DNA of 64,000 nucleotides. Origin: Streptomyces sp. SAT1 (lineage in GTDB: Bacteria > Actinomycetota > Actinomycetes > Streptomycetales > Streptomycetaceae). Below, in pieces: positions 15,726 through 24,457 of the stretch. Location of the stretch: contig NZ_CP015849.1 of NCBI RefSeq assembly GCF_001654495.1, positions 4,439,501 to 4,503,500 on the forward strand, written 5' to 3'. The notes under the pieces were generated by a model. It ran no database searches, had not been told where the DNA came from, and saw nothing but the letters and a program-made list of their open reading frames with translations. The position numbers and the translations under genes are program-made. How positions within the stretch are numbered: the first letter of the stretch is position 1; every line of letters begins with the position of its first letter.

Positions 15726-17201
15726 ATGCCTCGCTGGAAGGCCCTGCCCGAGGAACTGGACCCGCAGGTCAAGGAGTTCGTGGGTCAGCTGCGTCGGCTC
15801 GTGGACCGGAGCGGGCTGAGCGTCGCCGCGCTCGCCGACCGGACGGGCTACAGCAAGACGTCCTGGGAACGCTATCTGGGCGGGCGGCTGCTGGCGCCCA
15901 AGGGCGCGGTGATCGCCCTCGCCGAGGTGACCGGCACCGACCCGGTCCATCTCACCACCATGTGGGAGCTGGCCGAGCGCGCCTGGAGCCGCGCGGAACT
16001 GCGCCACGACCGCACCATGGAGGCCATCCGCGTCGCCCAGGCCCGCGTCGCCCTGGAGGAGGAGCCGCCCGGCGCACCGGCGCCGGACGCGGGGGCCGGG
16101 CCCGGTCGCGGTTCCGGGAAGGGCACTTCGGGCGGCGGCGGCCCGCGAGGCGGCGCGCCCGGGGCCCGTGCGGGCAAGGGCACCACGGCCGAGTCGCCCG
16201 CCGTCAGGACCGCCACCGCCGCGACCAGGCTGCCCACGCCGGGCATCGCGGGCCCGGCGGGCGTGTCCCCCACCGTGCCGCCGCAGCCGACCGCGTCGGA
16301 CGCGGACGCCCGCGAGGACGCGCGGAGCGGGGCACGGAAGGGGACCGGGGCGGGCGCGAAGAAGCCGAAGGACCAGAAGGAAGACAAGGGCCAGAAGGAA
16401 GACAAGGGCCGGAAGGAAGAGAAGGACCGGAAGGTCAACTCGTGGGGCCTGGCCGGGTACCGGGGTCCGGCGCCGATGGGCGTCCGTCCGGCCGGGGGCG
16501 CGGCGGCGGTGCCCGCCGCCGCGGGCGGCGCGAGCGGCCCCGTACGCCGCCCGGACAGCGCCACCCCCGGCAGCGGCACACCGGCCGTGGCCCCGCCGGG
16601 ACTGCCGGGACTGCCGGGACCGCCGGGCGCGGCCACGGGCCCGGCGGGCGCCGCGAACGCCGTACCGCCCGTGCCCGCCCCGCCCGCCCCGGCCTCCGGC
16701 GGCGGCTTCCGGCGCCAGCTGGCGATGTTCCTCGCGGGCATGCTCACGACGCTCGCGGTGATCGGCGGCGTCCTGTACTTCACGGGCGGCGACGGCGGGA
16801 AGAAGGCGGCGGGCGCGGCCCGTTCGCCCTCGCCGTCGGCCACCACCCGGCCGAGCCCGCCGCCCGGCGTGAAGTGCGTGGCCGACGGCTGCACCGGCAA
16901 GGACGCCCAGGCGATGGGGTGCAGCAGCGCCGGTCTGGGCACCACGGACCGCAGCGTCACCATCGGCGGCGCCCTCGTCGAGGTCCGCTACAGCAAGACC
17001 TGCGGCGCCGCCTGGGGCCGGGTCGTCCGGGCCGGGCAGGGCGACGAGATCCGGATCACGGTCGGCGCGCACACGGAGCGGGACACGGTCCCGGCCACGG
17101 GCGGCGGCATCGCGTACACGCCGATGGTGGCCGTCGCGGACGCCACCGGCGCGCGGGCGTGCGTGACGCTGTCGTCGGGCCAGAAGGGGTGCACGGAGTA
17201 G
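15726..17201 (+). CDS. HTH-TM-DUF2690 membrane protein
   Basis: The 491-residue protein has a cytoplasmic HTH (residues about 15-85, TGYSKTSWERYLGGRLLAPKG), a long disordered Ala/Gly/Pro region with a Lys/Glu/Asp repeat near residues 210-240, one span (QLAMFLAGMLTTLAVIGGVL) and an extracytoplasmic DUF2690 domain from about residue 380 with four Cys (KCVADGCTGKDAQAMGCSS, YSKTCGAAWGRV, RACVTLSSGQKGC). The layout suggests a signal from outside is passed to a DNA-binding domain, but this is inference. Its HTH is a duplicate of the preceding gene. Confidence 0.85.
   Translation: MPRWKALPEELDPQVKEFVGQLRRLVDRSGLSVAALADRTGYSKTSWERYLGGRLLAPKGAVIALAEVTGTDPVHLTTMWELAERAWSRAELRHDRTMEAIRVAQARVALEEEPPGAPAPDAGAGPGRGSGKGTSGGGGPRGGAPGARAGKGTTAESPAVRTATAATRLPTPGIAGPAGVSPTVPPQPTASDADAREDARSGARKGTGAGAKKPKDQKEDKGQKEDKGRKEEKDRKVNSWGLAGYRGPAPMGVRPAGGAAAVPAAAGGASGPVRRPDSATPGSGTPAVAPPGLPGLPGPPGAATGPAGAANAVPPVPAPPAPASGGGFRRQLAMFLAGMLTTLAVIGGVLYFTGGDGGKKAAGAARSPSPSATTRPSPPPGVKCVADGCTGKDAQAMGCSSAGLGTTDRSVTIGGALVEVRYSKTCGAAWGRVVRAGQGDEIRITVGAHTERDTVPATGGGIAYTPMVAVADATGARACVTLSSGQKGCTE
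16366..16432. repeat. A/G-rich 18-bp tandem repeat inside the DUF2690 gene
   Basis: Three degenerate copies of a GGCCAGAAGGAAGACAAG-like unit encode the Lys/Glu/Asp tract. Its purine-rich GAA/AAG codon use contrasts with the rest of the gene. Confidence 0.75.
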
Positions 17202-17234
17202 CGGGCACGCGGGGGCGGCGGCTCGGCGTGGCGC

Positions 17235-17280
17235 GGCTCGGCGCGGCTCGGCTCGGCTCGGCTCGGTTCGGCTCGGTTCG
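17235..17280. repeat. GGCTC/GGTTC pentanucleotide array
   Basis: About nine near-perfect 5-bp units, mostly GGCTC with two GGTTC, directly after the DUF2690 gene. It is non-coding, prone to slippage and probably strain-variable. Confidence 0.85.
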
Positions 17281-17548
17281 TGAAGGAGCCGCACCGGTCC
17301 GGAGAAGAAACCGGGTGGGGTGCGCATGAGGCCCGCCGCCCGGGGCACGTGGACCGTACCCCCACGGGAGTCCGGTGCTCCGGTACCCCCATTCGGCGGC
17401 CGTTCCGTCTCTCCCTCTCCCGGACGGACGGCCGCCTCCCGTGTGTTCCCCGCGTGTTCCCCGCCGGTGACCGGCTCACTCTGTGGGACGGGCCACAGGG
17501 GGCCGGACATCCGGCATGCCGGATGCGCGATAGCCTGACCGCTGGATC

Positions 17549-17566
17549 TCTCTTGACGCCAAGAGA
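17549..17566. promoter_or_regulatory. Palindrome upstream of mdh
   Basis: TCTCTTG-ACGC-CAAGAGA has exact 7-base arms, about 120 bases before the mdh start. This is a good candidate operator for a regulator of central carbon metabolism. Part of the left half (TTGACG) could also be read as a -35 element. Confidence 0.6.
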
Positions 17567-17686
17567 TCGATCATCCGTACGCGTGATCGATCACCGTGGC
17601 GGACGTCCGGTCTCCGCGGCCGGTCGCGGGGATCCCGCACCCCGGGGCAGGGACGCCCCGACCGCCAGCTGTCTACGGAGAACGCC

Positions 17687-18676
17687 ATGACCCGCACTCC
17701 CGTGAACGTCACCGTCACCGGCGCGGCCGGCCAGATCGGTTACGCCCTGCTCTTCCGTATCGCCTCCGGCCAGCTGCTCGGCGCGGACGTGCCGGTCAAG
17801 CTCCGCCTGCTGGAGATCACCCCGGCCCTGAAGGCCGCCGAGGGCACGGCCATGGAGCTGGACGACTGCGCGTTCCCGCTGCTCCAGGGCATCGACATCT
17901 CGGACGACCCGAACGTCGCCTTCGACGGCACCAACGTCGCCCTGCTCGTCGGCGCCCGCCCGCGCACCAAGGGCATGGAGCGCGGCGACCTGCTGGAGGC
18001 CAACGGCGGCATCTTCAAGCCGCAGGGCAAGGCCATCAACGACCACGCGGCGGACGACGTCAAGGTCCTGGTCGTCGGCAACCCGGCGAACACCAACGCG
18101 CTGATCGCCCAGGCCGCCGCCCCGGACGTACCGGCCGAGCGCTTCACCGCGATGACCCGCCTCGACCACAACCGCGCGCTGACCCAGCTCGCGAAGAAGA
18201 CGGGCACCACGGTCGCCGACATCAAGCGCCTGACCATCTGGGGCAACCACTCCGCCACCCAGTACCCGGACATCTTCCACGCCACGGTCGCCGGCAAGAA
18301 CGCCGCCGAGACCGTCAACGACGAGAAGTGGCTGGCCGAGGACTTCATCCCGACCGTCGCCAAGCGCGGCGCCGCCATCATCGAGGCCCGCGGCGCCTCG
18401 TCGGCCGCCTCCGCCGCCAACGCCGCCATCGACCACGTGCACACCTGGGTCAACGGCACCGCCGAGGGCGACTGGGTCTCCATGGGCATCCCCTCGGACG
18501 GCTCCTACGGCGTCCCGGAGGGCCTGATCTCGTCCTTCCCCGTCACCACCAAGGACGGCGCGTACGAGATCGTCCAGGGCCTGGAGATCAACGAGTTCTC
18601 CCGCGCCCGCATCGACGCCTCCGTGCAGGAGCTGGCGGAGGAGCGCGAGGCGGTCCGCGCCCTCGGCCTCATCTGA
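17687..18676 (+). CDS. mdh: Malate dehydrogenase
   Basis: Mdh oxidises malate to oxaloacetate with NAD+ in the TCA cycle. The 329-residue protein has the NAD-binding TGAAGQIGYALLFRIASG, the substrate loop GARPRTKGMERGDLL with the catalytic-loop Arg residues, VVGNPANTNALIA, the TRLDHNRAL segment with Asp and Arg, and the active-site His in IWGNHSATQYPD. Length and motifs match the MDH type 2 family of actinobacteria. It is monocistronic, with its own palindrome upstream and hairpin downstream. Confidence 0.97.
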   Translation: MTRTPVNVTVTGAAGQIGYALLFRIASGQLLGADVPVKLRLLEITPALKAAEGTAMELDDCAFPLLQGIDISDDPNVAFDGTNVALLVGARPRTKGMERGDLLEANGGIFKPQGKAINDHAADDVKVLVVGNPANTNALIAQAAAPDVPAERFTAMTRLDHNRALTQLAKKTGTTVADIKRLTIWGNHSATQYPDIFHATVAGKNAAETVNDEKWLAEDFIPTVAKRGAAIIEARGASSAASAANAAIDHVHTWVNGTAEGDWVSMGIPSDGSYGVPEGLISSFPVTTKDGAYEIVQGLEINEFSRARIDASVQELAEEREAVRALGLI

Positions 18677-18693
18677 GCCACCGCACCCGCGCA

Positions 18694-18728
18694 CGGGCCC
18701 CGCTCCGGTTCGACCGGAGCGGGGCCCG
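18694..18728 (+). terminator. Terminator after mdh
   Basis: CGGGCCCCGCTCCGG and CCGGAGCGGGGCCCG form a 15-base perfect stem with a 5-base loop just after the mdh stop. Confidence 0.9.
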
Positions 18729-18874
18729 CGTGCGTCCCCGGCGGACACGGTGTGGTTCGCGCCACTGCGGCATCCTCTTGACTGTTCGCTTCCCCTGTGG
18801 CTCGCCCGCCCCCTATGCTGATGGCCCATCAGTGTTACGCGCAGTGATGACCGTTCACTCCTCGGGGGAGCCAC

Positions 18875-20608
18875 GTGAACACCGTGTCCGTGCCGCCACA
18901 GCCGCATCCGGCGCCTCCTGACGCGCCCCCGCCCGTGCCGCCGCACGCCAGCGAGGCCACCCGGCTGCTGTGCGCGGGGACCTATCTGGACCCCGCCTAC
19001 CGGGACCGCGTGATCGAGGAACTGCACCTCAACGAGCAGCGCCTGGTGGCTCCTTCCCTCGGCTTCGACGCGGCCCGCGTCCTCGCGCACGCGCTGCGCG
19101 CCCGCCGTACGGAGGTCGGGTGGGCCGCCGGGATCGTGGGCCTGTGGATCGTCGGCTGGCCGCTGACCGGCGGGGTGATGGTGGTGTATCTGCTGCCCAG
19201 TCTGCTGCTCGCGATGGGCGTGGCCGCCCGCGGCGAGGACCCGAGCGCACCGGCGCAGCGCCGGGCCATGGCCGCCGCCCTGCGCTGGCTGGGCCGGCTG
19301 GTGTTCGCCCTCTTCCTGCTCGCCACCGTGGTCGCCGCCTTCTCCAGCGAGCGGGACACCTACGAGGCCACCGGCTTCAAGAGCTTCCTGCTGAGCCTGC
19401 TGCCCGCCCTGTCCCGGCTGGCCGGCGGCCACGACCGGGTGACGGCGCTCCAGGCGTGGCTCGCGCTGGTGCTGTTCCTGGCGGTCGCCGTGGCCGCGGG
19501 CGTCCAGCGCAGCCAGTTCGCCCGCGCGCTCGGCGGCGAACTGGCCCCGGACCGCTTCCCGGACGCCGCCTCCGACCCGGCGGAGCGCGCCGACGCCCCG
19601 CGCTTCCAGCGGCTGAAGGAACGCATCCGGCTCGAACAGCACGCCCCGCTCGTGATGTACCGCGAGTCCCGCCCGTTCTGCGGCGCGGGCCGGGCGTACG
19701 ACACCTGGGTGCTCGCCGTCGAGATGCGCCCCGTCGAGGGCCGTACACCGCGCCCGCTGCGCAACCGCACGGTCCTGGACACCGTACGGCCGCTCCTGGA
19801 GGGACTGCGGCTGCCTCCGGAGTACGCGGGGCACACCGTGCGCGACCGGCTGCGCTGGCTGGAGCTGGACGAGTGCGTGTTCCTGCCCGCCGAGGGCCTG
19901 TCCCTGCGGCAGGACGCCCCCTACAGCCGGGAGGCGTTCGAGGAGCACCGGGACCGCGCCGTCGAGGAGGGCGCCGAGAAGCGGCGGCACTTCCTGCGAG
20001 TGCGGGTCGGCGGCTGGGAGGAGGAGCTGGTCGTCACCGTGTACATCCGGGTGCACACCCAGGGGCGCATGCTCATGCTGGAGATCGCCCCGCATGTGCT
20101 GATGCCGGTCCGCGAGGACTTCAAGGACGCCGACCGCACGGCCCACCGGTTCCGCGCCAACGGCTGGCTCGGCAAGGCGACCTGGGCCGCCGGGCAGGTG
20201 CCCCTTTCGGTGACGAGTTCCTTCCTCACCCTGTGCCGGGCGGCGGGCCACGCCTGGCAGCTGCTCACCGGCGGCTACGCGGACGCCCTGCCCGACGGCC
20301 CGGCGCTGTCCGTACGGGAACTGGGCGCCGCCGACTCCGGATCGACCTTCCAGCAGATGGACGTCGACCGCTATCTGCGCAGCGTCCAGGACCGCATCGC
20401 CCACGGCGTCCGCACGGCCCTGTCCGAACACGGCTACCAGACCGGGGAGTTCGTGCAGAAGGTCGTCAACATCAGCAACGGCGGGGTGCACATCGACTCC
20501 GTCGCCCAGAGCACGTTCGCCATCGGCACGCACGCGCGGGCCGGATCCTCGGCGACCACCGGCGGTTTCGCGCCGCAGAAGGGAAACAGCCACGATGACC
20601 ACGGCTGA
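18875..20608 (+). CDS. Multi-span membrane protein with C-terminal STFAIG motif
   Basis: A 577-residue protein starting at GTG, following a CGGGGGAG site. The N-terminal part is cytoplasmic (EATRLLCAGTYLDPAYRDRVIEEL). Four hydrophobic segments sit at about 85-125, 145-165 and 205-220. A large soluble region follows (residues about 230-560), ending in helices and a short motif, AQSTFAIGTHARAG, near the C-terminus. The same motif opens the next gene product, which overlaps by 14 bases. I know no named family. Shared short motifs between neighbours suggest that the two products bind each other or form a common assembly. Confidence 0.75.
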   Translation: MNTVSVPPQPHPAPPDAPPPVPPHASEATRLLCAGTYLDPAYRDRVIEELHLNEQRLVAPSLGFDAARVLAHALRARRTEVGWAAGIVGLWIVGWPLTGGVMVVYLLPSLLLAMGVAARGEDPSAPAQRRAMAAALRWLGRLVFALFLLATVVAAFSSERDTYEATGFKSFLLSLLPALSRLAGGHDRVTALQAWLALVLFLAVAVAAGVQRSQFARALGGELAPDRFPDAASDPAERADAPRFQRLKERIRLEQHAPLVMYRESRPFCGAGRAYDTWVLAVEMRPVEGRTPRPLRNRTVLDTVRPLLEGLRLPPEYAGHTVRDRLRWLELDECVFLPAEGLSLRQDAPYSREAFEEHRDRAVEEGAEKRRHFLRVRVGGWEEELVVTVYIRVHTQGRMLMLEIAPHVLMPVREDFKDADRTAHRFRANGWLGKATWAAGQVPLSVTSSFLTLCRAAGHAWQLLTGGYADALPDGPALSVRELGAADSGSTFQQMDVDRYLRSVQDRIAHGVRTALSEHGYQTGEFVQKVVNISNGGVHIDSVAQSTFAIGTHARAGSSATTGGFAPQKGNSHDDHG

Positions 20609-20948
20609 TGAGCCCGGCGTCCGCATCGGCGACGTCTCGCACAGCACGTTCGCCATCGGCAGCCACGCGCACGCCGAGAGCCACCGCACGGCGGCCCCGC
20701 GCGACGCGGCGGCGGAGGAACTGCTCGCCGCGGTCCGGGAGCTGCGGGCCGATCTGCAACGGGTCCGGGCGAGCGACCGGAGCCGGGACCTGGACGCGGC
20801 GCTGGCCGACACCGAGGACGAGATCACCCGTACCGGGAGCGCGGGGGAGAGCAGGCGGCAGCGGCTGCGCGAACTGCTCGCCGACGCCCAGTCGGTGCTG
20901 GCCGTCTTCGCCTCGGCCGGATCGGTGGCCGGACTGCTCGGCATGTGA
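20595..20948 (+). CDS. DUF5955-like small protein carrying the same STFAIG motif
   Basis: The 117-residue protein starts with IGDVSHSTFAIGSHAHAES, nearly the same motif as the C-terminus of the upstream membrane protein, then two long helices (AAEELLAAVRELRADLQRVRA, RRQRLRELLADAQSVLAVFASAGSVAGLLGM). The helical part resembles DUF5955 proteins found beside effector and sensor genes in actinobacteria. It overlaps the membrane protein gene by 14 bases and is followed 53 bases later by a third gene, so the three form an operon. Confidence 0.7.
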   Translation: MTTADEPGVRIGDVSHSTFAIGSHAHAESHRTAAPRDAAAEELLAAVRELRADLQRVRASDRSRDLDAALADTEDEITRTGSAGESRRQRLRELLADAQSVLAVFASAGSVAGLLGM

Positions 20949-21001
20949 CCTGCCGGGCGGCCCGCCCGGACGGCAGACGCGGACGGGGGAAGGAGAACAC
21001 G

Positions 21002-21937
21002 GTGGTGGTGCACGGGGGCGGCCGGTACTGGAACGAGGAGACCCAGCGCTGGGAGAACGGCAGGCGGGGCGCGCCCGTGGCGACATCGCCGCCGCCCGCC
21101 CGGCCCGGCCATGCACCGGACGTGCCGGCGCCGGGACCGGTCCGGGACCCGGACGCGCCCGCCGGCCGGTGGACCGTGTCGGGACCGCCGTCCGCACCGG
21201 CCGTGCCCGGCGCCCACGGCCGCCGCAGGCTGTGGACGGCGGCGGCCGCGGCCGCCGGGACCGGCGTCGTCGCCCTGGTGGTGACGCTGAGCCTCGGCGG
21301 CGGGAGCGACGACGACAAGGCCGCGCCGGCCGTGGACATGTCCACCCCGGCCTCCTGGCCCGAGCCGTCGTGGTCCACGGACGCCTCCGGCGAGACGGGC
21401 ACCGGCGGCCAGGAGCCGGATCCGGCCACGCGAGCGGCCACGGCGGAGCCCCCCGCCGGGTACACCGTCCGGGACGACCCGGAGGGCTTCAGGATCGCCG
21501 TGCCCGACGACTGGGAACGCCACACGGTCGCTTCCCAGTTCGGCATCGACATCGTCAACTACAGCAGCGGCTCCGGCCACCGGCGGATCCAGGTCTACCA
21601 GGTGGCGGAGGACTCGCCCGACGCCTCCTTCACGCTCTACCTCTCCGACGCGGTCCCCAAGCCCTCCGGCTTCCGGGCGCTGGCCCTGGACCACGTGCGG
21701 ACGGACGGGGTGAGCGGCACGCGTCTGGAGTACGTCGCCGACTCGCTCAAGGGCCAGCCGGACATCGGCACCTGGCACGTCTACGACGAGCGGTTCGCGG
21801 CCGCCGACGGCAAGGTCTACGCCATCGCCTCCTACGGGCCCGACTCGGACAGCGGGGGCGGCGCGCTGGCCGCTCTCACCACGGCGCTGGGCTGGTTCTG
21901 CCCGCCGGGCGCGGTGTGCCCGGCGCCCACCGGCTGA
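21002..21937 (+). CDS. Single-span membrane protein with extracellular domain
   Basis: The start is the GTG at 21002 behind GGAAGGAG. The 311-residue protein has a cytoplasmic Pro-rich tail opening with GGRYWNEETQRWENG, one span (LWTAAAAAAGTGVVALVVTLSL) and an outside domain from about residue 150 (GYTVRDDPEGFRIAVPDDWERH ... NYSSGSGHRRIQVYQV ... YAIASYGPDSDSG). Similar outer domains occur as C-terminal parts of Streptomyces membrane kinases. Third gene of the STFAIG operon. Function unknown. Confidence 0.75.
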   Translation: MVVHGGGRYWNEETQRWENGRRGAPVATSPPPARPGHAPDVPAPGPVRDPDAPAGRWTVSGPPSAPAVPGAHGRRRLWTAAAAAAGTGVVALVVTLSLGGGSDDDKAAPAVDMSTPASWPEPSWSTDASGETGTGGQEPDPATRAATAEPPAGYTVRDDPEGFRIAVPDDWERHTVASQFGIDIVNYSSGSGHRRIQVYQVAEDSPDASFTLYLSDAVPKPSGFRALALDHVRTDGVSGTRLEYVADSLKGQPDIGTWHVYDERFAAADGKVYAIASYGPDSDSGGGALAALTTALGWFCPPGAVCPAPTG

Positions 21938-22123
21938 GCCCCGCCGCCGCGCCCGCCCCGGTGGCGCCCGCCGCGCGTTTTGTGCCCGTAAGCGGCCAAG
22001 ATCCGTGACACGCGGCACGTTCGCCCGCCGATCACGCATGGGAGCCGGGAGAAGAGGGCAGATGCCCCCGGCCCCGGGGGTGGCATCCGCGTCACCCCGG
22101 CGACCGTGAGGGAGCGGAAGGCA

Positions 22124-23707
22124 GTGCCGGACAAGCCGGTCGGACCGGAGGAGACGGATGAGGCGGGCAGCGCCCGGCGCCCGGCGCATCCCGCCCGGCG
22201 CCCGGCACACCCCACCCTGCACATGGGCGGGGAGTGGCGCCAGGCGTACTCCGGCGCGACGCGCGACATCCTCGACCCCGCGGACGCGACCGTGTGCGCC
22301 GTGGTCGCCGAGGGCGGCGCCCAGGACGTGGACCTCGCCGTGGAGGCCGCCCGGCACGCCTTCGACGGCGGGGAGGGCGCCTGGCCGCGCACTCCGGTCG
22401 CCGCCCGCGCCGAACTGCTGCGCCGCGTCGCCGCTCTGCTGCTGCGCGACCGCGAGCGGTTCGCCCTGCTGGAGAGCCGGGACGCGGGCAAGACGCTGGA
22501 GGAGGGCCGGGTCGACGTGGACTGCGTCGCCGACGCCTTCCGCCACTTCGCCGACCTGGTCGCCGCCGAGGCCCCCGGCCGGGTCGTGGACGCGGGCTCG
22601 CCCGACATCCACAGCGTCGTCGGGCACGAGCCGACCGGCGTCTGCGCGCTGATCACGTCCTGCGACTACCCGTTGCTCCAGGCCAGCTGGAAGATCGCCC
22701 CGGCGCTCGCCGCGGGCAACACCTTCGTGGTCAAGCCGAGCGAGCTGACCCCGCTGACGACCGTCGCGCTCGTCGAGCTGCTCGCCGAGGCGGGGCTGCC
22801 CGCCGGTGCGGCCAACCTCGTCACCGGGCCCGGCCGCACGGCCGGCGCCCGGCTCGCCGGGCATCCCGGGGTCGACCTGGTCTCGTTCACCGGCTGCCGG
22901 GCCACGGGCACCGAGGTGGCCCGTGCCGCGGCGGCCACCGTGAAACGGGTCGTCCTCGGGCTGGGCGGCAAGAACCCCAATGTCGTCTTCGCCGACGCCT
23001 GCGCCACCGACGACGGTTTCGACACCGCCGTCGACCAGGCCCTCAACGCGGCCTTCGTGCACAGCGGCCAGGTCTGCTCGGCGGGCTCCCGGCTGATCGT
23101 CGAGGAGTCCTTGAAGGAACGTTTCGTCACCGAACTCGCCCAGCGGGCCCGGCACATCCGGCTGGGCCGCGGCACCGAGCCCGGCGTCGAGTGCGGCCCG
23201 CTCGTCTCCGAGGAGCGGCGCGCCCGTACGGAGGCGTACGTGGCCGCCGCGCTCGCCGAGGGCGCCGTGGCCCGCTGCGGCGGCAGGCGCCCCGAGCCCG
23301 CCGCCTACCGGCCCGCCACCGGCTTCTACTACGAGCCGACCGTCCTCGACCGCTGCCACCGCCAGATGAAGGCCGTCCGCGAGGAGGTCTTCGGACCCGT
23401 CCTCACCGTGGAGACCTTCCGCACCGAGCAGGAGGCGGTCGCGCTCGCCAACGACACCGAGTACGGCCTGGCCGGGGCGGTGTGGACCGCCGACGCGGGC
23501 CGCGCCCGCCGGGTGGCGGGCCGGCTGCGCCACGGCACGGTCTGGATCAACGACTTCCACCCCTGCCTGCCGCAGGCCGAGTGGGGCGGCTTCGGCAAGA
23601 GCGGCCTCGGCCGCGAACTCGGTCCCACCGGCCTGGCCGAGTACCGCGAGACCAAGCACACCTACCAGAACCTCGCGCCGGGGCCGGTCCGCTGGTTCGC
23701 GGGCTGA
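22124..23707 (+). CDS. Aldehyde dehydrogenase (betaine-aldehyde type) lacking the conserved Glu base
   Basis: An ALDH-superfamily protein of about 527 residues that would oxidise an aldehyde to an acid with NAD(P). Start is unclear: GTG at 22124 follows GGAAG, and GTG at 22106 is in frame. It has PTGVCALITSCDYPLLQASWKIAPALAAGNTFVVKPSE, SFTGCRATGTEVA, the nucleophile region SGQVCSAGSR with the catalytic Cys, and EEVFGPVL. The motif normally LELGGK, whose Glu is the general base, reads LGLGGKNPN here (codon GGG, near 22960). That change should impair dehydrogenase turnover or change function. Converges with the PEP-mutase-like gene. Confidence 0.88.
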   Translation: MPDKPVGPEETDEAGSARRPAHPARRPAHPTLHMGGEWRQAYSGATRDILDPADATVCAVVAEGGAQDVDLAVEAARHAFDGGEGAWPRTPVAARAELLRRVAALLLRDRERFALLESRDAGKTLEEGRVDVDCVADAFRHFADLVAAEAPGRVVDAGSPDIHSVVGHEPTGVCALITSCDYPLLQASWKIAPALAAGNTFVVKPSELTPLTTVALVELLAEAGLPAGAANLVTGPGRTAGARLAGHPGVDLVSFTGCRATGTEVARAAAATVKRVVLGLGGKNPNVVFADACATDDGFDTAVDQALNAAFVHSGQVCSAGSRLIVEESLKERFVTELAQRARHIRLGRGTEPGVECGPLVSEERRARTEAYVAAALAEGAVARCGGRRPEPAAYRPATGFYYEPTVLDRCHRQMKAVREEVFGPVLTVETFRTEQEAVALANDTEYGLAGAVWTADAGRARRVAGRLRHGTVWINDFHPCLPQAEWGGFGKSGLGRELGPTGLAEYRETKHTYQNLAPGPVRWFAG

Positions 23708-23713
23708 CCCGGA

Positions 23714-24457
23714 TCACCCCGTGTGCGGAAGCGTCCCGGGTCCCTGCCGCAGCAGCCCGTCCGCGATCTCCCGCAGGGCCTGGGCCGTGCGGCGCTGGAG
23801 CCCCGGGCCGAAGGTGACGCGGGTGGCGCCGAGGGCGGCGGGGGAAGGGGCGCCGGGGGCCGGGCGGTGCAGGGCGTTCAGCGGGCCCTGGATACCGGCG
23901 CGCAGCAGGGGCAGGGCGTCCTCGGGGGCGAGGATCGGGTACACGCAGTCCGCGCCCGCGGCCACGTACCGCCCGGCCCGGCCGATGGCCCGGCCGGGAT
24001 CGCCGTCGCCGTGCACGAAGGTGTCGACGCGGGCGTTGAGGAAGAGCCGGTCGCCGGCGGCCGCGCGGACCTCGGCGAGGTAGTCGGCGTGCTCCCGCGG
24101 GTCCTTGAGGACACCCCCGTCGGAGTCCTCAAGGTTGCAGCCCACGGCGCCCGCCTCCAGCAGCCGTTCCACCAGCTCCTTCGCCGGCAGCCCGTAGCCG
24201 CCCTCGACGTCCGCCGACACCGGTACGTCCACGGCCCGCGCGATCCGCGCCACCGCGGCGAACATCTCGTCGGCCGGGACGTCCCCGTCGGCGTACCCGA
24301 GGGACGCGGCGACGCCTGCGCTGGGGGTGGCGAGCGCCGGGAACCCGGCCTCCGCGAAGACCCGGGCGCTGGCCGCGTCCCAGGGGCCGGGCAGGATCAG
24401 GGGGTCGTCGGGCAGCCGCCCGTGGTGCAGGGCGCGGAAGGTCTCGGTGCCGTTCAC
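23714..24457 (-). CDS. Isocitrate lyase/PEP mutase superfamily enzyme
   Basis: The 247-residue TIM-barrel protein begins LILPGPWDAASARVFAEAGFPALATPSAGVAASLGYADG, with the ICL/PEPM signature ADVEGGYGLPAKELVERLLEAGAVGCNLEDSDGG and the LFLNARVDTFVHG strand. These supply the Mg-binding acidic residues. The family cleaves or rearranges C-C or C-P bonds of 2-hydroxy or phosphono acids. The substrate here is unknown. Its GTG start overlaps the stop of an AhpD-like gene (GTGA), placing it last in a three-gene operon. Confidence 0.88.
   Translation of the reverse strand: MNGTETFRALHHGRLPDDPLILPGPWDAASARVFAEAGFPALATPSAGVAASLGYADGDVPADEMFAAVARIARAVDVPVSADVEGGYGLPAKELVERLLEAGAVGCNLEDSDGGVLKDPREHADYLAEVRAAAGDRLFLNARVDTFVHGDGDPGRAIGRAGRYVAAGADCVYPILAPEDALPLLRAGIQGPLNALHRPAPGAPSPAALGATRVTFGPGLQRRTAQALREIADGLLRQGPGTLPHTG

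Larger units (their letters stand above)
17202..17686. other. Gene-free region upstream of mdh
   Basis: About 485 bases without a supported gene. It holds a GGCTC pentamer array, then a 300-base stretch with no recognised structure, then the palindrome and promoter region of mdh. Frames open here are shadow frames with atypical composition. Confidence 0.6.

Noticed and set aside
17591..23659. A 2022-codon open frame on the minus strand
   Set aside because: It crosses mdh and the whole STFAIG operon antisense. Known proteins (Mdh, ALDH) are on the plus strand, and the frame is Arg/Gly-rich as GC-rich shadow frames are.
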